Shown here: positions 28,137 to 36,301 of the stretch, piece by piece
How the letters are laid out: the number at the start of each line of letters is the position of its first letter
How positions within the stretch are numbered: the first letter of the stretch is position 1
Assembly (NCBI RefSeq): GCF_001279525.1
Contig: NZ_LGDY01000091.1
Coordinates: 434,001 to 498,000, forward strand
DNA length: 64,000 nt
Direction: 5' to 3'
Origin: Nocardia sp. NRRL S-836
GTDB taxonomy: Bacteria; Actinomycetota; Actinomycetes; Mycobacteriales; Pseudonocardiaceae
Translations under genes and position numbers: made by a program
The notes under the pieces: generated by a model
What the model saw: only the letters and a program-made list of their open reading frames with translations
The model's database searches: none
What the model was told of the DNA's origin: nothing

Positions 28137-29638
28137 GCCGCGCCACCGCGCATGCGGCGGTACCCGGACGCCACGAGCGGGCGTTCGACCGGTGCGCAGC
28201 CGTGGATCTCCTGTGCCGCGGCCAGACCCGACTCGATCGCACCCTCGATCCACGCCGGGTACGTCGAGCAGTGCTCGCCGGCGAAGAACAGCGTGCCCTG
28301 CGGTTTGGCCGCCAGCGCCCGTTCCTCCTCGGCGGTCGCCACGTCCTTGCTCCACCGCACCGACGCCGCGCCCATGCTGGAGAAGTCCTCGCCCCAGGCC
28401 TGGGTCACCACGTCGAGCACCATGCCGGGCTTCTTGAGCTCCGGGTGGATGCGGCTCAGCTCGTCCAGCACGACGCGTTCCCGCTTCTCCGGCGACACCT
28501 GCGCCAGCGCGTCCGCGTCCGGGCCGATGGTGTAGCTGGCGAGCAGTGCGGCACCGAGCCGCGGATCGCTCTCGACCGGCGGGTAGTAGGTCTGGCGCAC
28601 CAGGCCGCCGGTGAACGAGCCACCGCCGCTGATGCCGTCCTCCTCCCAGAAAGCCCGCTCGCAGTGCACTGCGATCTTCGTGGCCGGCCAGTACTGCATG
28701 TCGTGCACGGTCGCGAGCTTGTCGTCGTCCAGCCCGCTCAGGTTCATCCGCCTGACCACCGAGAACGGCACGGTGCACAGCACGTAGTCGCAGTGGCTCG
28801 CCACGACGTCCAGGCCGCGCCGCGTCTCCACCACCACGCCGTCCGGCCGCACGTGCAGCCCGACCACCTCGCGGCCGCGGTGCACGGGACCGCGCAGGCC
28901 CTCCGCCAGGCGCACGGGGATCTGGTCCATCCCGCCTTCGAGGCGGAACAGCGCGGACGACGTCTCGACGGTGATGTCGTCGAAGAAGTGCGCGAGGCGG
29001 CTGCGCGCGGCGAACCGGGGGTTGCCCGCGAAGAACCGGTTGAGGTCGACCCGCTCGACACCGCCGTTGCTCGCCAGGTACGGCCGCACGTCGATGCCGT
29101 CGAGCAGGTCCAGCAGCTCCAGGTTGAGGTCGCTGTGCACGGTGGTGCGGAAGGCACCGGGCGCCACGGCGTTCACGCTCGCGGTCAGCCACGCCGCCGC
29201 GAGCACGGACTCCTCGCGGTAGTCACCGGGTGGCAGGCCGCGGCGGAACTCCTCGACGAGCACGGCCGTCGCCTCGCGCACCCGCAGGTGCCCGGCGGGC
29301 GTTTCCAGGTAGCTGGCGTCGTCGGAGAACAGCGTGCGGAACTGCCGCACCCGGTCGCTGAGCCCCAGCAGGTCGATCCACTGCATGGTCCGGTGGTGCG
29401 AGGCGGGGATGCGCATGGCACCGAGCTCGGCGAGCGGGCCCCTGCCCACGAACCCGTGCGTGCGGATGCGGCCGCCGACCGCCGGCCGGGCCTCCAGCAC
29501 CTGGACGTTGTGGCCCAGGCGCTCCAGCTCGTGCGCCGCGACCAGCCCCGCGACCCCCGCGCCGAGCACGGTGACCCGTTTCGGCTGCTGCGGCCAGTGG
29601 GGTACGCCCGACAGTACGTTCGTGTGCACCGGACTCAT
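28133..29638 (-). CDS. RebO-like L-tryptophan oxidase
   Basis: The 501-residue flavin amine oxidase has the dinucleotide motif VTVLGAGVAGLVAAHELERLG, the downstream ARPAVGGRIRTHGF motif (GG doublet), and a C-terminal FAD contact (FFAGEHCSTYPAWIEGAIESG). RebO oxidises 7-chloro-Trp to the indole-3-pyruvate imine. The PyrH-type halogenase in this cluster suggests 5-chloro-Trp as the natural substrate here (inference). The start was placed at ATG 29638, about 20 residues before the Rossmann strand; another ATG at 29674 is in frame and neither has a strong ribosome site. It is the first gene of the leftward three-gene operon. Confidence 0.9.
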   Translation of the reverse strand: MSPVHTNVLSGVPHWPQQPKRVTVLGAGVAGLVAAHELERLGHNVQVLEARPAVGGRIRTHGFVGRGPLAELGAMRIPASHHRTMQWIDLLGLSDRVRQFRTLFSDDASYLETPAGHLRVREATAVLVEEFRRGLPPGDYREESVLAAAWLTASVNAVAPGAFRTTVHSDLNLELLDLLDGIDVRPYLASNGGVERVDLNRFFAGNPRFAARSRLAHFFDDITVETSSALFRLEGGMDQIPVRLAEGLRGPVHRGREVVGLHVRPDGVVVETRRGLDVVASHCDYVLCTVPFSVVRRMNLSGLDDDKLATVHDMQYWPATKIAVHCERAFWEEDGISGGGSFTGGLVRQTYYPPVESDPRLGAALLASYTIGPDADALAQVSPEKRERVVLDELSRIHPELKKPGMVLDVVTQAWGEDFSSMGAASVRWSKDVATAEEERALAAKPQGTLFFAGEHCSTYPAWIEGAIESGLAAAQEIHGCAPVERPLVASGYRRMRGGAA

Positions 29639-29703
29639 GGCTGAATGGTCCCGTCGCGGCGGAGTGCCCCACATCCCTCAGCCCGCAGGCGGCCCGCGTG
29701 GGT

Positions 29704-29722
29704 CGGTGTGCCGAACACACCG
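29704..29722. promoter_or_regulatory. Inverted repeat in the divergent promoter of the bisindole genes
   Basis: Perfect 7-base arms (cggtgtg and cacaccg) flank ccgaa. It sits in the 192-bp space between the rebO-like operon (leftward, from 29638) and the hydrolase-like gene (rightward, from 29831). A dimeric regulator site is likely. The half-site ggtgtg recurs at 40179-40184 in the other divergent cluster promoter. Confidence 0.45.
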
Positions 29723-29830
29723 GCCGCCTCCGTTCATACCGCGCGACACAACGGTTTCTGCGTGCCACGCGGGCGCGGCACCCCGTCCGCCACGACACTC
29801 TGCACCAAACTCTCTCGTGAGGAGCCTGTC

Positions 29831-30625
29831 ATGCCAGTGCGCACCGCCGACGTCGGCCAGCGAACGACCACCGTGCGCGGACACGACGGCCTGCGGCTGG
29901 CCGCGACCGTGGTCCGGCCCGCGGGCGACCTGCGCTGCACGGCCCTGCTGCTGCACGGCGAGGGGTCCGACCGCGAGCAGGGCGGGTTCTACCTGCGGCT
30001 GGCCACCGAACTGGCCCAGCTCGGCGTCGCGAGCCTGCGCGTCGACCTGCCGGGGCACGGCGAGAGCGAGGGCACGCAGGAGGAGCTGAGCCTGTCCGGT
30101 CTGCTCAACGTCATCAGCGCCGCCACGGCCCACCTGCGCGAGCACGTGGACGCCGGACCGGCGGTGCTCCTCGCGACTGGCCTGACCGGTGGCGTCGCCG
30201 CGGGGTACGCCGCGCGGCGGGGCGACGAGGTGGCGAAGGTGGTGCTGTACAACCCGCTGATCGACTACCAGGAGCACTTCGTCGACGCGAACCCGCGGTG
30301 GTCCGGTGGCTTCATCGGTGCCGAGGCGGGACGCGCGCTGCTCAGCGACGGGCACCTGCGGCTCTCCGACACCTTCGTGGTCGGGCGGCCCATGCTGAAC
30401 GAGGTGTTCTGGCTCCAGCCGCGCGGGGTGCTGCCGGTGATCACCGCGCCGACCCTGGTCGTGCACGGCACCGGCCCGACCGGGGTGCCGGTGGCCTCGT
30501 CGCGCAGCGCGGTGGAGGCGCTCACGTGCCCGAGCAGGCTGGTCGAGATCGTCCCGCCGGTCGACGCGCACTGGCAGGCACCGGCGATCCGGGTGACCAC
30601 GGAGTGGCTGCTCAGCTCGCACTGA
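29831..30625 (+). CDS. Alpha/beta-hydrolase-fold protein lacking the catalytic triad
   Basis: The 264-residue protein has a serine-hydrolase (Hydrolase_4-like) layout: LLLHGEGSDREQGGF at the oxyanion loop and SLRVDLPGHGESEG. At the elbow, where GHSLGG is expected, it reads TGLTGG, so the nucleophile position is Leu118. The acid strand reads HGTGPTGVPV with no Asp, and the C-terminal His is in PPVDAHW. It is therefore probably a non-catalytic or re-purposed hydrolase. GGAG before ATG 29831 gives a firm start. It is the only rightward gene inside the leftward half of the cluster and faces the flavin reductase across a strong terminator. Role in bisindole assembly is unknown. Confidence 0.85.
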   Translation: MPVRTADVGQRTTTVRGHDGLRLAATVVRPAGDLRCTALLLHGEGSDREQGGFYLRLATELAQLGVASLRVDLPGHGESEGTQEELSLSGLLNVISAATAHLREHVDAGPAVLLATGLTGGVAAGYAARRGDEVAKVVLYNPLIDYQEHFVDANPRWSGGFIGAEAGRALLSDGHLRLSDTFVVGRPMLNEVFWLQPRGVLPVITAPTLVVHGTGPTGVPVASSRSAVEALTCPSRLVEIVPPVDAHWQAPAIRVTTEWLLSSH

Positions 30626-30645
30626 ACACCCCGCTGATCAACGCG

Positions 30646-30681
30646 AGAAGGCCCTTCACCGTCGACGGTGAAGGGCCTTCT
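30646..30681. terminator. Perfectly palindromic terminator between convergent cluster genes
   Basis: A 36-base perfect palindrome (left half agaaggcccttcaccgtc) is followed by tgttgtg. It separates the hydrolase-like gene (+) from the flavin reductase gene (-) and marks the end of the long leftward operon. Confidence 0.92.
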
Positions 30682-30690
30682 TGTTGTGAG

Positions 30691-31173
30691 TCAAGCGATC
30701 TGCGGCCAGGAGGCGTACTGGCGCAACCCGTAGAGCAGTGGTTGCGAGGCGGACCGGTGCACGACCCGTGCGACCCGGCCGAACACGACCACGTGCGTGC
30801 CGGTGCGGTGCATGTGGTCGACCTCGCAGTCCGCCGCGGCGTGCGCGGCGTCCACGAGGTGCGGTCCGCCGACCGACTCCGGGCGGGCCCAGGCCACCTG
30901 CCGGAACCGGTCGGGGTCGCCGGACGAGAACAGCTCGGCGGCCGCGCGAGCCTCGTGGTGCAGCAGGTTCACCGTGAAGGAACCGTTGCGCACCACCGCG
31001 TCCAGCGTGGGGCTGGTGTCGCGCAGGCACACGAGCAACGTCGGCGGGTCCAGCGACACGCTCGACAACGACGACACCGTCATGCCCCACGGCGTGTCGT
31101 CCAGGTCGAAGGCGGTCACCACCGCGACACCGGTTGGGAACGCCGCCATCAGCGAACGGAACTGGGTGCTCAC
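30691..31173 (-). CDS. RebF-like flavin reductase
   Basis: The 160-residue protein is a flavin reductase domain protein with the FMN/FAD-binding MTVSSLSSVSLDPPTLLVCL and SFTVNLLHHEARAAAELFSS regions and the usual GRV...PLLYG end. It would supply FADH2 to the tryptophan halogenase as RebF does for RebH. The GTG at 31173 has GGAGGT nine bases before it and overlaps the stop of the exporter gene (GTGA). It ends the leftward operon, ten bases before the terminator palindrome. Confidence 0.92.
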   Translation of the reverse strand: MSTQFRSLMAAFPTGVAVVTAFDLDDTPWGMTVSSLSSVSLDPPTLLVCLRDTSPTLDAVVRNGSFTVNLLHHEARAAAELFSSGDPDRFRQVAWARPESVGGPHLVDAAHAAADCEVDHMHRTGTHVVVFGRVARVVHRSASQPLLYGLRQYASWPQIA

Positions 31174-32405
31174 AGCGGAACCTCCTCTCGTGCCGCGCCG
31201 GCCCTCCTGGTGATCAGGTCCAGCAGCGGGCCGGTGAGCGCGGTCGTCGTCAACGCCATCACCAGCAGTGCGACGAACAGCCCCGGCGTGAGCAGCCCGG
31301 CGGCGAACCCGATCTGCAGCACCACGATCTCGGTGAGCCCGCGCGTGTTCACCAGGACGCCGACCCGCAGCGACGTGACCGCGTCCTCGCCACCCCAGCG
31401 CGCACCGGCGTAACCGCCGCCGACCTTGCCCAGGACACCGAGCACCGTCGCCAGCGCCACGGCGGCCCACGGGAAACCGGAGACCCCGCTCGTGGACAGC
31501 GTCGCACCGGCCACGACGAAGAACACCGGCACGAACGCCCGGCCCACCCGGCTGACCAGCGTGACGATCCGGGACCACGCCTCGGTCCTCGGCACCATCA
31601 CACCGACCAGGAACGCGCCGAAGATGGCCGTGAGCCCGAGGGAGTGCACCGCCGTTCCCGCGGCCAGCGTCACCGCGGCGAGCAGCAGGGCGGTCGTGCG
31701 CGGCCGGCCGGAGGCGAACCCCGTGACCGGCGCCGAGCCGAGCAGCCTGTGGCCGGCCAGGGCGATCAGCCCGCCGGCACCGATGGTGGCGAACGCCAGC
31801 CACACACCGCCCAGGCCACCGGCGGCGAGCCCGAGCGCCACGGTCAGCAGCAACCAGGCCGGCGTGTCGATCAGCACCGACGCCATCATCGACAGCCCGG
31901 AGGCGCGGCCCAGGTCGGACCGCTCCTCCAGGATGCGCGCGAGCACCGGCACCGCCGTGACGGACATCGCGACCGCGAGCATCAGCACCAGCGCGACGGC
32001 GGGCGCGGTGCCGCGCACGTCGGCCGGTGCCAGCCAGAGCACCCAGCCGGCGAAGGCGAGGCCGGTCAGCAGCGGCACCACGAACGCGCCGGCGCTGATC
32101 CGGCCGAGCGCCCTGCCCCGCCACCCGCCCGCACCCCGGTCGAGGTGGTGCACGACGCCGACGAGGAACAGCACGAGCCCCGCCTCGCCGACCTGCTTCA
32201 GCACGCCGGTGACGTCCGGGGGCAGCACCGCCGTGAACAGGCTCCTGCCGAGCCCGGCCAGCAGCACCGGCCCGAGCAGGATGCTCAGCGCGATCTCGCC
32301 GATCACGGTGGGCATCCGCAGCGCCCGTGCGAGCACCCGGCCCAGCGCCGCGACCGCGAGCACCGCGCCCAGCAGTGCGACGAGGTGGATCCCGTTCTGC
32401 ACCAC
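31170..32405 (-). CDS. RebU-like cation/proton antiporter, putative bisindole exporter
   Basis: The 411-residue membrane protein has about 12 hydrophobic segments and CPA2 (Na+/H+ exchanger) features: MPTVIGEIALSILLGP near the start and VLIDTPAW, IFGAFLVGVMVPRTE and NTRGLTEIVVL towards the end. RebU in the rebeccamycin cluster is of the same type and is thought to be an exporter or antiporter. It may give self-protection or drive product export. The GTG at 32405 was chosen because GAGGTGA lies five bases upstream; an in-frame GTG at 32414 overlaps the halogenase stop. Its own stop overlaps the flavin reductase start. Confidence 0.85.
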   Translation of the reverse strand: MVQNGIHLVALLGAVLAVAALGRVLARALRMPTVIGEIALSILLGPVLLAGLGRSLFTAVLPPDVTGVLKQVGEAGLVLFLVGVVHHLDRGAGGWRGRALGRISAGAFVVPLLTGLAFAGWVLWLAPADVRGTAPAVALVLMLAVAMSVTAVPVLARILEERSDLGRASGLSMMASVLIDTPAWLLLTVALGLAAGGLGGVWLAFATIGAGGLIALAGHRLLGSAPVTGFASGRPRTTALLLAAVTLAAGTAVHSLGLTAIFGAFLVGVMVPRTEAWSRIVTLVSRVGRAFVPVFFVVAGATLSTSGVSGFPWAAVALATVLGVLGKVGGGYAGARWGGEDAVTSLRVGVLVNTRGLTEIVVLQIGFAAGLLTPGLFVALLVMALTTTALTGPLLDLITRRAGAAREEVPL

Positions 32406-32410
32406 CGAGG

Positions 32411-33958
32411 TCACCTCGCCCGGTGCAGTTGAGCGAAGTAGTCGTACTGGGTGGGCAGGGTGCGCGCGAGCTCCGCGGCCTGCTCCTCGACGAGCTTGAA
32501 CTCGTGCTGGGCCGACGCCGGGTCCATCAGGTTGAGCGCGGGCGAGGACTTGAGCTCCAGGCCACCGAGGCCGAGCAGCATGCACACGTAGGAGTAGGAC
32601 TCGAACCCGTGGTAGTGCGGGAACACCGACTCGTTGTCCGGCAACCGGGTCTGCCAGCGCTCCAGCCGCTCGGCCAGGCCGTCGGGCAGCGGACGGGACT
32701 TGGTGTCCTTCCAGTACTGGTTGTCCTGGCGCTTGGCGGCGTAGTAGTGCACGACGAGGAACTCGCGCACGCCGTCCATCACGTTGTTGACCAGCCTGTT
32801 GTACGACTCGCGCAGGCCGTCGTCCCAGCGCGCGTCCGGGAAGTGCTTCACCAGCTGCTCGATGCCGTGCTGGATGAAGAAGATGCCGGTGGACTCCAGC
32901 GGCTCGACGAACCCGCTCGACAGGCCGATGGCGACGCAGTTGTTCACCCAGTGCCTGCGGCTGCGGCCGATGCGCATCTTGATGTGGTTGGCCTCGGCGT
33001 GCTCGGCGGCCGGGCCGACGAACGCGCGCAGCGTCCGTTCCGCCTCCTCCGGCGTGGTGTAGTCGCCGGCGTAGACGTACCCGGTGCCGATGCGGTCGAA
33101 CAGCGGAATCGTCCAGATCCAGCCGGCCTCCTGCGCCGTGGCGGTCGTGCACGGCCGCAGGCCGCGGTTCTCCATGTCCTGCGGCACGCGCAACGCCACC
33201 GCGCTGTCGTTGGGCAGCGACGACTGGTACGACTCGAACGGTTCGGCGAGCGCCTTGCCGAGCAGCAGGCTGCGGAACCCGGTGCAGTCGATGAACAGGT
33301 CACCGGTGAGGTCGCCGTGCTCCTTCGTGACGACGTGGCTGATCCAGCCGCGCTCGTCGAGCGCCACGTCCTGCACGTCGTCCAGCACGTGCGTGACACC
33401 CCGCGCGACCGCGTAGTCCCGCAGGTAGTTCGCGACCAGCGTGGCGTCGAAGTGGTAGGCGTACGGGAACTGCGTGGTCTGCTCGGCGAGCGTGGTCCGG
33501 TAGCTGCTGCGCTCGCCCAGGTCCCGCTCGAACAGCGTGCCGTCGAGGCGGCGCGGCGACTTCAGGTCGTCGCACAGCGTGCCGACCAGGAAGCACTCCT
33601 TGTCGAAGCGGTCCGACCGCGGCTCGCGCAGCCACCAGTCCGTGAGCGGGAAGCCGTCCACGACGCGCTGCCGCTCGAACGGGTGGTAGAAGTGGTGCCC
33701 CGGCTCACGCCAGTTCTCGAAGCGGATGGCGAGCTTGTAGGTCGCGTTGCACGCGGGCATCCACTCCTTCTCCTCCAGGCCGAGGTAGTCGAAGAAGTGC
33801 CGGACCGTGCTGAACGTCGCCTCGCCCACGCCGATCGCGCCAACGCGTGCCGACTCGACGAGCGTCACGTTGACCCGGTCGCCGAACGCGGCCGTGAGGT
33901 AGGACGCGGTCATCCAGCCGGCCGTGCCGCCGCCGACCACCACTACGTTCTTCAACAT
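32411..33958 (-). CDS. FAD-dependent tryptophan halogenase, PyrH-type (predicted 5-halogenase)
   Basis: The 515-residue enzyme has the FAD motif GGGTAGWM, the halogenase signature GWIWTIP (279-285), catalytic Lys75 in NATYKLAIRF and Glu352 in FVEPLEST. The blocks VGEATFSTVRHFFDYLGL, KLxIRFENWxEPG, FYHPFERxRVVDGF and TTATAxxAGWxWTIPLF agree with PyrH, the tryptophan 5-halogenase, and not with RebH or PrnA (7-halogenases). Lys75 has the PyrH number. So free Trp is probably chlorinated at C5 with FADH2 from the RebF-like reductase. It has GGAAGGTG before ATG 33958 and lies 24 bases after the O-methyltransferase gene. C5 assignment rests on remembered similarity, not a computed tree. Confidence 0.92.
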   Translation of the reverse strand: MLKNVVVVGGGTAGWMTASYLTAAFGDRVNVTLVESARVGAIGVGEATFSTVRHFFDYLGLEEKEWMPACNATYKLAIRFENWREPGHHFYHPFERQRVVDGFPLTDWWLREPRSDRFDKECFLVGTLCDDLKSPRRLDGTLFERDLGERSSYRTTLAEQTTQFPYAYHFDATLVANYLRDYAVARGVTHVLDDVQDVALDERGWISHVVTKEHGDLTGDLFIDCTGFRSLLLGKALAEPFESYQSSLPNDSAVALRVPQDMENRGLRPCTTATAQEAGWIWTIPLFDRIGTGYVYAGDYTTPEEAERTLRAFVGPAAEHAEANHIKMRIGRSRRHWVNNCVAIGLSSGFVEPLESTGIFFIQHGIEQLVKHFPDARWDDGLRESYNRLVNNVMDGVREFLVVHYYAAKRQDNQYWKDTKSRPLPDGLAERLERWQTRLPDNESVFPHYHGFESYSYVCMLLGLGGLELKSSPALNLMDPASAQHEFKLVEEQAAELARTLPTQYDYFAQLHRAR

Positions 33959-33982
33959 CTTGGGACACCTTCCGGTTCGTGG

Positions 33983-34993
33983 TTACTCGGCAACGGCGTG
34001 GATCAGGCTCTGCGGTGACGAGGTCGGCGTGACCTCGGTGCGGCGCAGGCCTGATTTCCGCAGCAGTGCGTCGTAGTGGTCGAGGTCGCGCTCACGGCCC
34101 GCGTTGACGGCGAGCATTCCGAGGTCGAGCAGCGGGGCGAAGCCCGGTTCGCCGATCGGCCCGAGCGGCATCTCGACGATGACCACCCGTCCGCCCGGCC
34201 GCAGTGCCTTGCGGCAGTTGGCGAGGATCTTGACGCACGACTCGTCGTCCCAGTTGTGCATGACCGCCTTCAGCAGGAACAGGTCGCCTTCCGGAACCGA
34301 GTCGAAGAAGGAGCCGCCGGCGAACGTGCAGCGGTCGCGCAGCCCCGCCTTCTCCGCCTCGGCCACCGCGGTCGGCTCCACCGTCGGCAGGTCGAACACC
34401 ACCCCCCGCAGACGGGGGTTCGCCCGCAGCAGCGAGTGCAGCAATGCGCCGTTCGCGCCGCCGACGTCCACCGCGGTCGTGACAGCGGTCGTGTCGAGCA
34501 GCTCGCCGATCTCCCGCGACAGGCCGTCGGTCAGCTCGGTCATCGAGCTGGAGAACCGTTCCCACTCCAGCGGGTTCGCCTGGAAGTAGGTCCAGATGTC
34601 ACTGCCCAGCGCGGCCCCGGTCTGCGGCTCACCGGCGCGCACGGCGTCCGGGAACCTGCCCCACGACAGCCAGTGCCCCGGCGAGCCGTGCACGATCGCG
34701 ATGTCGCGCAACGAACCTGGCGTGCCCTCGGTCAGCGTCGCCAGCAACGGCGTGCCGGCGAACCGGCCGTCGGCGTAGGCCACCAGCCCCTGGGCCGCGC
34801 AGGCGCGCAGCAGCCGGGTCGTCGTGTCGACGTCGACGTCCGTCAGCGCCGCGATCTCCTCGGCGGTCAGCGGGGCGTCGGCGAGGTGGTCGGCGAGCTT
34901 GAGGTCGGCGACGGCGTGCACGATCTGGGTGATCCAGTACCCCGTGATCATCTGCATCATCCGTGCCTGCGGTGGCATTCCCGGTGCGGTCAT
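33983..34993 (-). CDS. SAM-dependent O-methyltransferase (plant/actinomycete class, winged-helix dimerisation)
   Basis: The 336-residue domain begins MTAPGMPPQARMMQMITGYW and has an N-terminal winged-helix dimerisation domain (about 10-100) followed by Methyltransf_2: VDVGGANGALL (SAM), VFDLPTVEPTA, KAVMHNWDDESCVKIL with catalytic His, and GRVVIVEMPL. It fits O-methylation of a hydroxylated aromatic or bisindole. A textbook GGAGGAG stands eight bases before ATG 34993, so it can be translated alone. In the given sequence, however, the upstream monooxygenase reads into it without a stop, giving a 772-residue fusion. Confidence 0.92.
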   Translation of the reverse strand: MTAPGMPPQARMMQMITGYWITQIVHAVADLKLADHLADAPLTAEEIAALTDVDVDTTTRLLRACAAQGLVAYADGRFAGTPLLATLTEGTPGSLRDIAIVHGSPGHWLSWGRFPDAVRAGEPQTGAALGSDIWTYFQANPLEWERFSSSMTELTDGLSREIGELLDTTAVTTAVDVGGANGALLHSLLRANPRLRGVVFDLPTVEPTAVAEAEKAGLRDRCTFAGGSFFDSVPEGDLFLLKAVMHNWDDESCVKILANCRKALRPGGRVVIVEMPLGPIGEPGFAPLLDLGMLAVNAGRERDLDHYDALLRKSGLRRTEVTPTSSPQSLIHAVAE

Positions 34994-36301
34994 GGGTGGG
35001 TCTCCTCCGGCGCCTCGGCCTGAGTGCCGACGTGTTCTGGGGGTGCTGACGTGGTTCGGGGTGCTGGCGTGTTCTGGGGTGCTGACCTGTTCTGGGGTGC
35101 GGACGTGCTCCGGCCGGAAGCCGAGCCCGATGACGCGGCTCATCAGCCACTGGGCGACACCGAGCTTCTCGAACACCTTGGGCGCGGGTGGCTGGCCGGA
35201 CCCGCCGAGCGCCTCGTCGATGCCGAACCGCTGGGTGGCGCGCTGGAGTCCCTGCGACAGCGCGACAGCGCGTTTCCTGCGCTTGCGCACCCGTGCGAGC
35301 AGCTCGTGGTCGAACGGGCCGCCGTCCTGGGCCCGCAGCAGCGCGGCGGTCAGGATGTTCGCGGTGGCCACGGCGTCCTGGACGGCGAGGTTGACGCCGA
35401 ACCCCGCGACCGGCGACATGGCGTGCGCGGCGTCACCGATGAACAGCAGGCCGGGCTCGTGCCACCGCTCCAGCCGGTCGATCCGCGCCTCCAGCGGGCT
35501 CAGCTGGTCCACGGAGGACACCTCGTGCACGCGGTCGGCGAGGAACGGCACCAGTTCGGCGAGGTCGGCGCGGAACCTGTCGAGCCCCTCCCGGCGCACC
35601 CGGTCCATGCCGCCGGTCGACGTCTCGTACGACATCTGCCAGTAGGTGCGGCGGTCGGTCGCGCCGAAGATCTTGCCGTTGCCGATCCGCACGCAGATGC
35701 CCTCGTCCGGATCGGTGTCCCTGCGCGAGATCCGGAAGAAGATCACGTCGAGCGACCGGCCGATCAGCGTCGGAGTGAAGCCCGCGTCCTGCCTGATGAC
35801 CGAGTGCCGGCCGTCGGCGGCGACCACGAGCGTGCAGCGGATCTCGCGCTCGCCCTCGGGTCCCCGGACGCGCACGCCGGCAACTCGCCCGTTCTCCCGC
35901 ACGACCCCCAGCGCCTCGGTCTTCATCAGCAGCCGGAACCCCGGGTACCTCTTCGCCTCCGCGGTGATGAGGTCGAGGAAGTCCCACTGCGGCACGAACG
36001 CCATGTACGGGTAGCGGACCCTGAGCCGGCGGAAGTCGGCGATGTCGATCCGCTTGCCGTCCTGCACCACGCCGATCGTGCTGACCTTCTGGTGCGGCAG
36101 CGCGTGGAACCGGTCGATCAGCCCCAGCTCGTCGAGGATCTGCAGCGTCGCCGGGTGCACGGTGTCGCCGCGGAAGTCGCGGTGGAAGTCGGCGTGCTTC
36201 TCCAGCACCACGACGTCCACACCGGACCGGGCCAGCAGCAGTCCGAGCACGGCACCGGCGGGGCCGCCGCCCACGATGCACACTGTCGTCGTCTCAGCCA
36301 T
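34990..36301 (-). CDS. FAD-dependent monooxygenase (UbiH/ClaX-like), fused or frameshifted at its end
   Basis: The flavoprotein starts MAETTTVCIVGGGPAGAVLG (FAD motif), continues with the GDTVHPATLQIL and DGRHSVIR regions, and has the second FAD motif GLLFIGDAAHAMSPVAG near 280. It resembles group A aromatic hydroxylases; indolotryptoline clusters have two such extra enzymes (X1/X2 type) that oxidise the bisindole core. After about residue 395 comes an 18-bp tandem repeat encoding STPEHA-like hexapeptides. As given, the frame continues into the O-methyltransferase. If one G of the five at 35039-35043 is dropped, it ends ETHP with a TGA overlapping the next ATG (ATGA), giving 436 residues. ATG 36301 overlaps the RebD-like stop. 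Confidence 0.88.
35029..35113. repeat. Tandem 18-bp repeats with one 19-bp unit at the monooxygenase 3' end
   Basis: Units gacgtgttctgggggtgct (35029-35047, 19 bases), 35048-35065, 35066-35083 and 35084-35101 (18 bases each) and a partial unit to 35113 encode Thr-Pro-Glu-His-like hexapeptides on the minus strand. Only the first unit has five G instead of four. This single base decides whether the two genes are fused. Confidence 0.93.
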
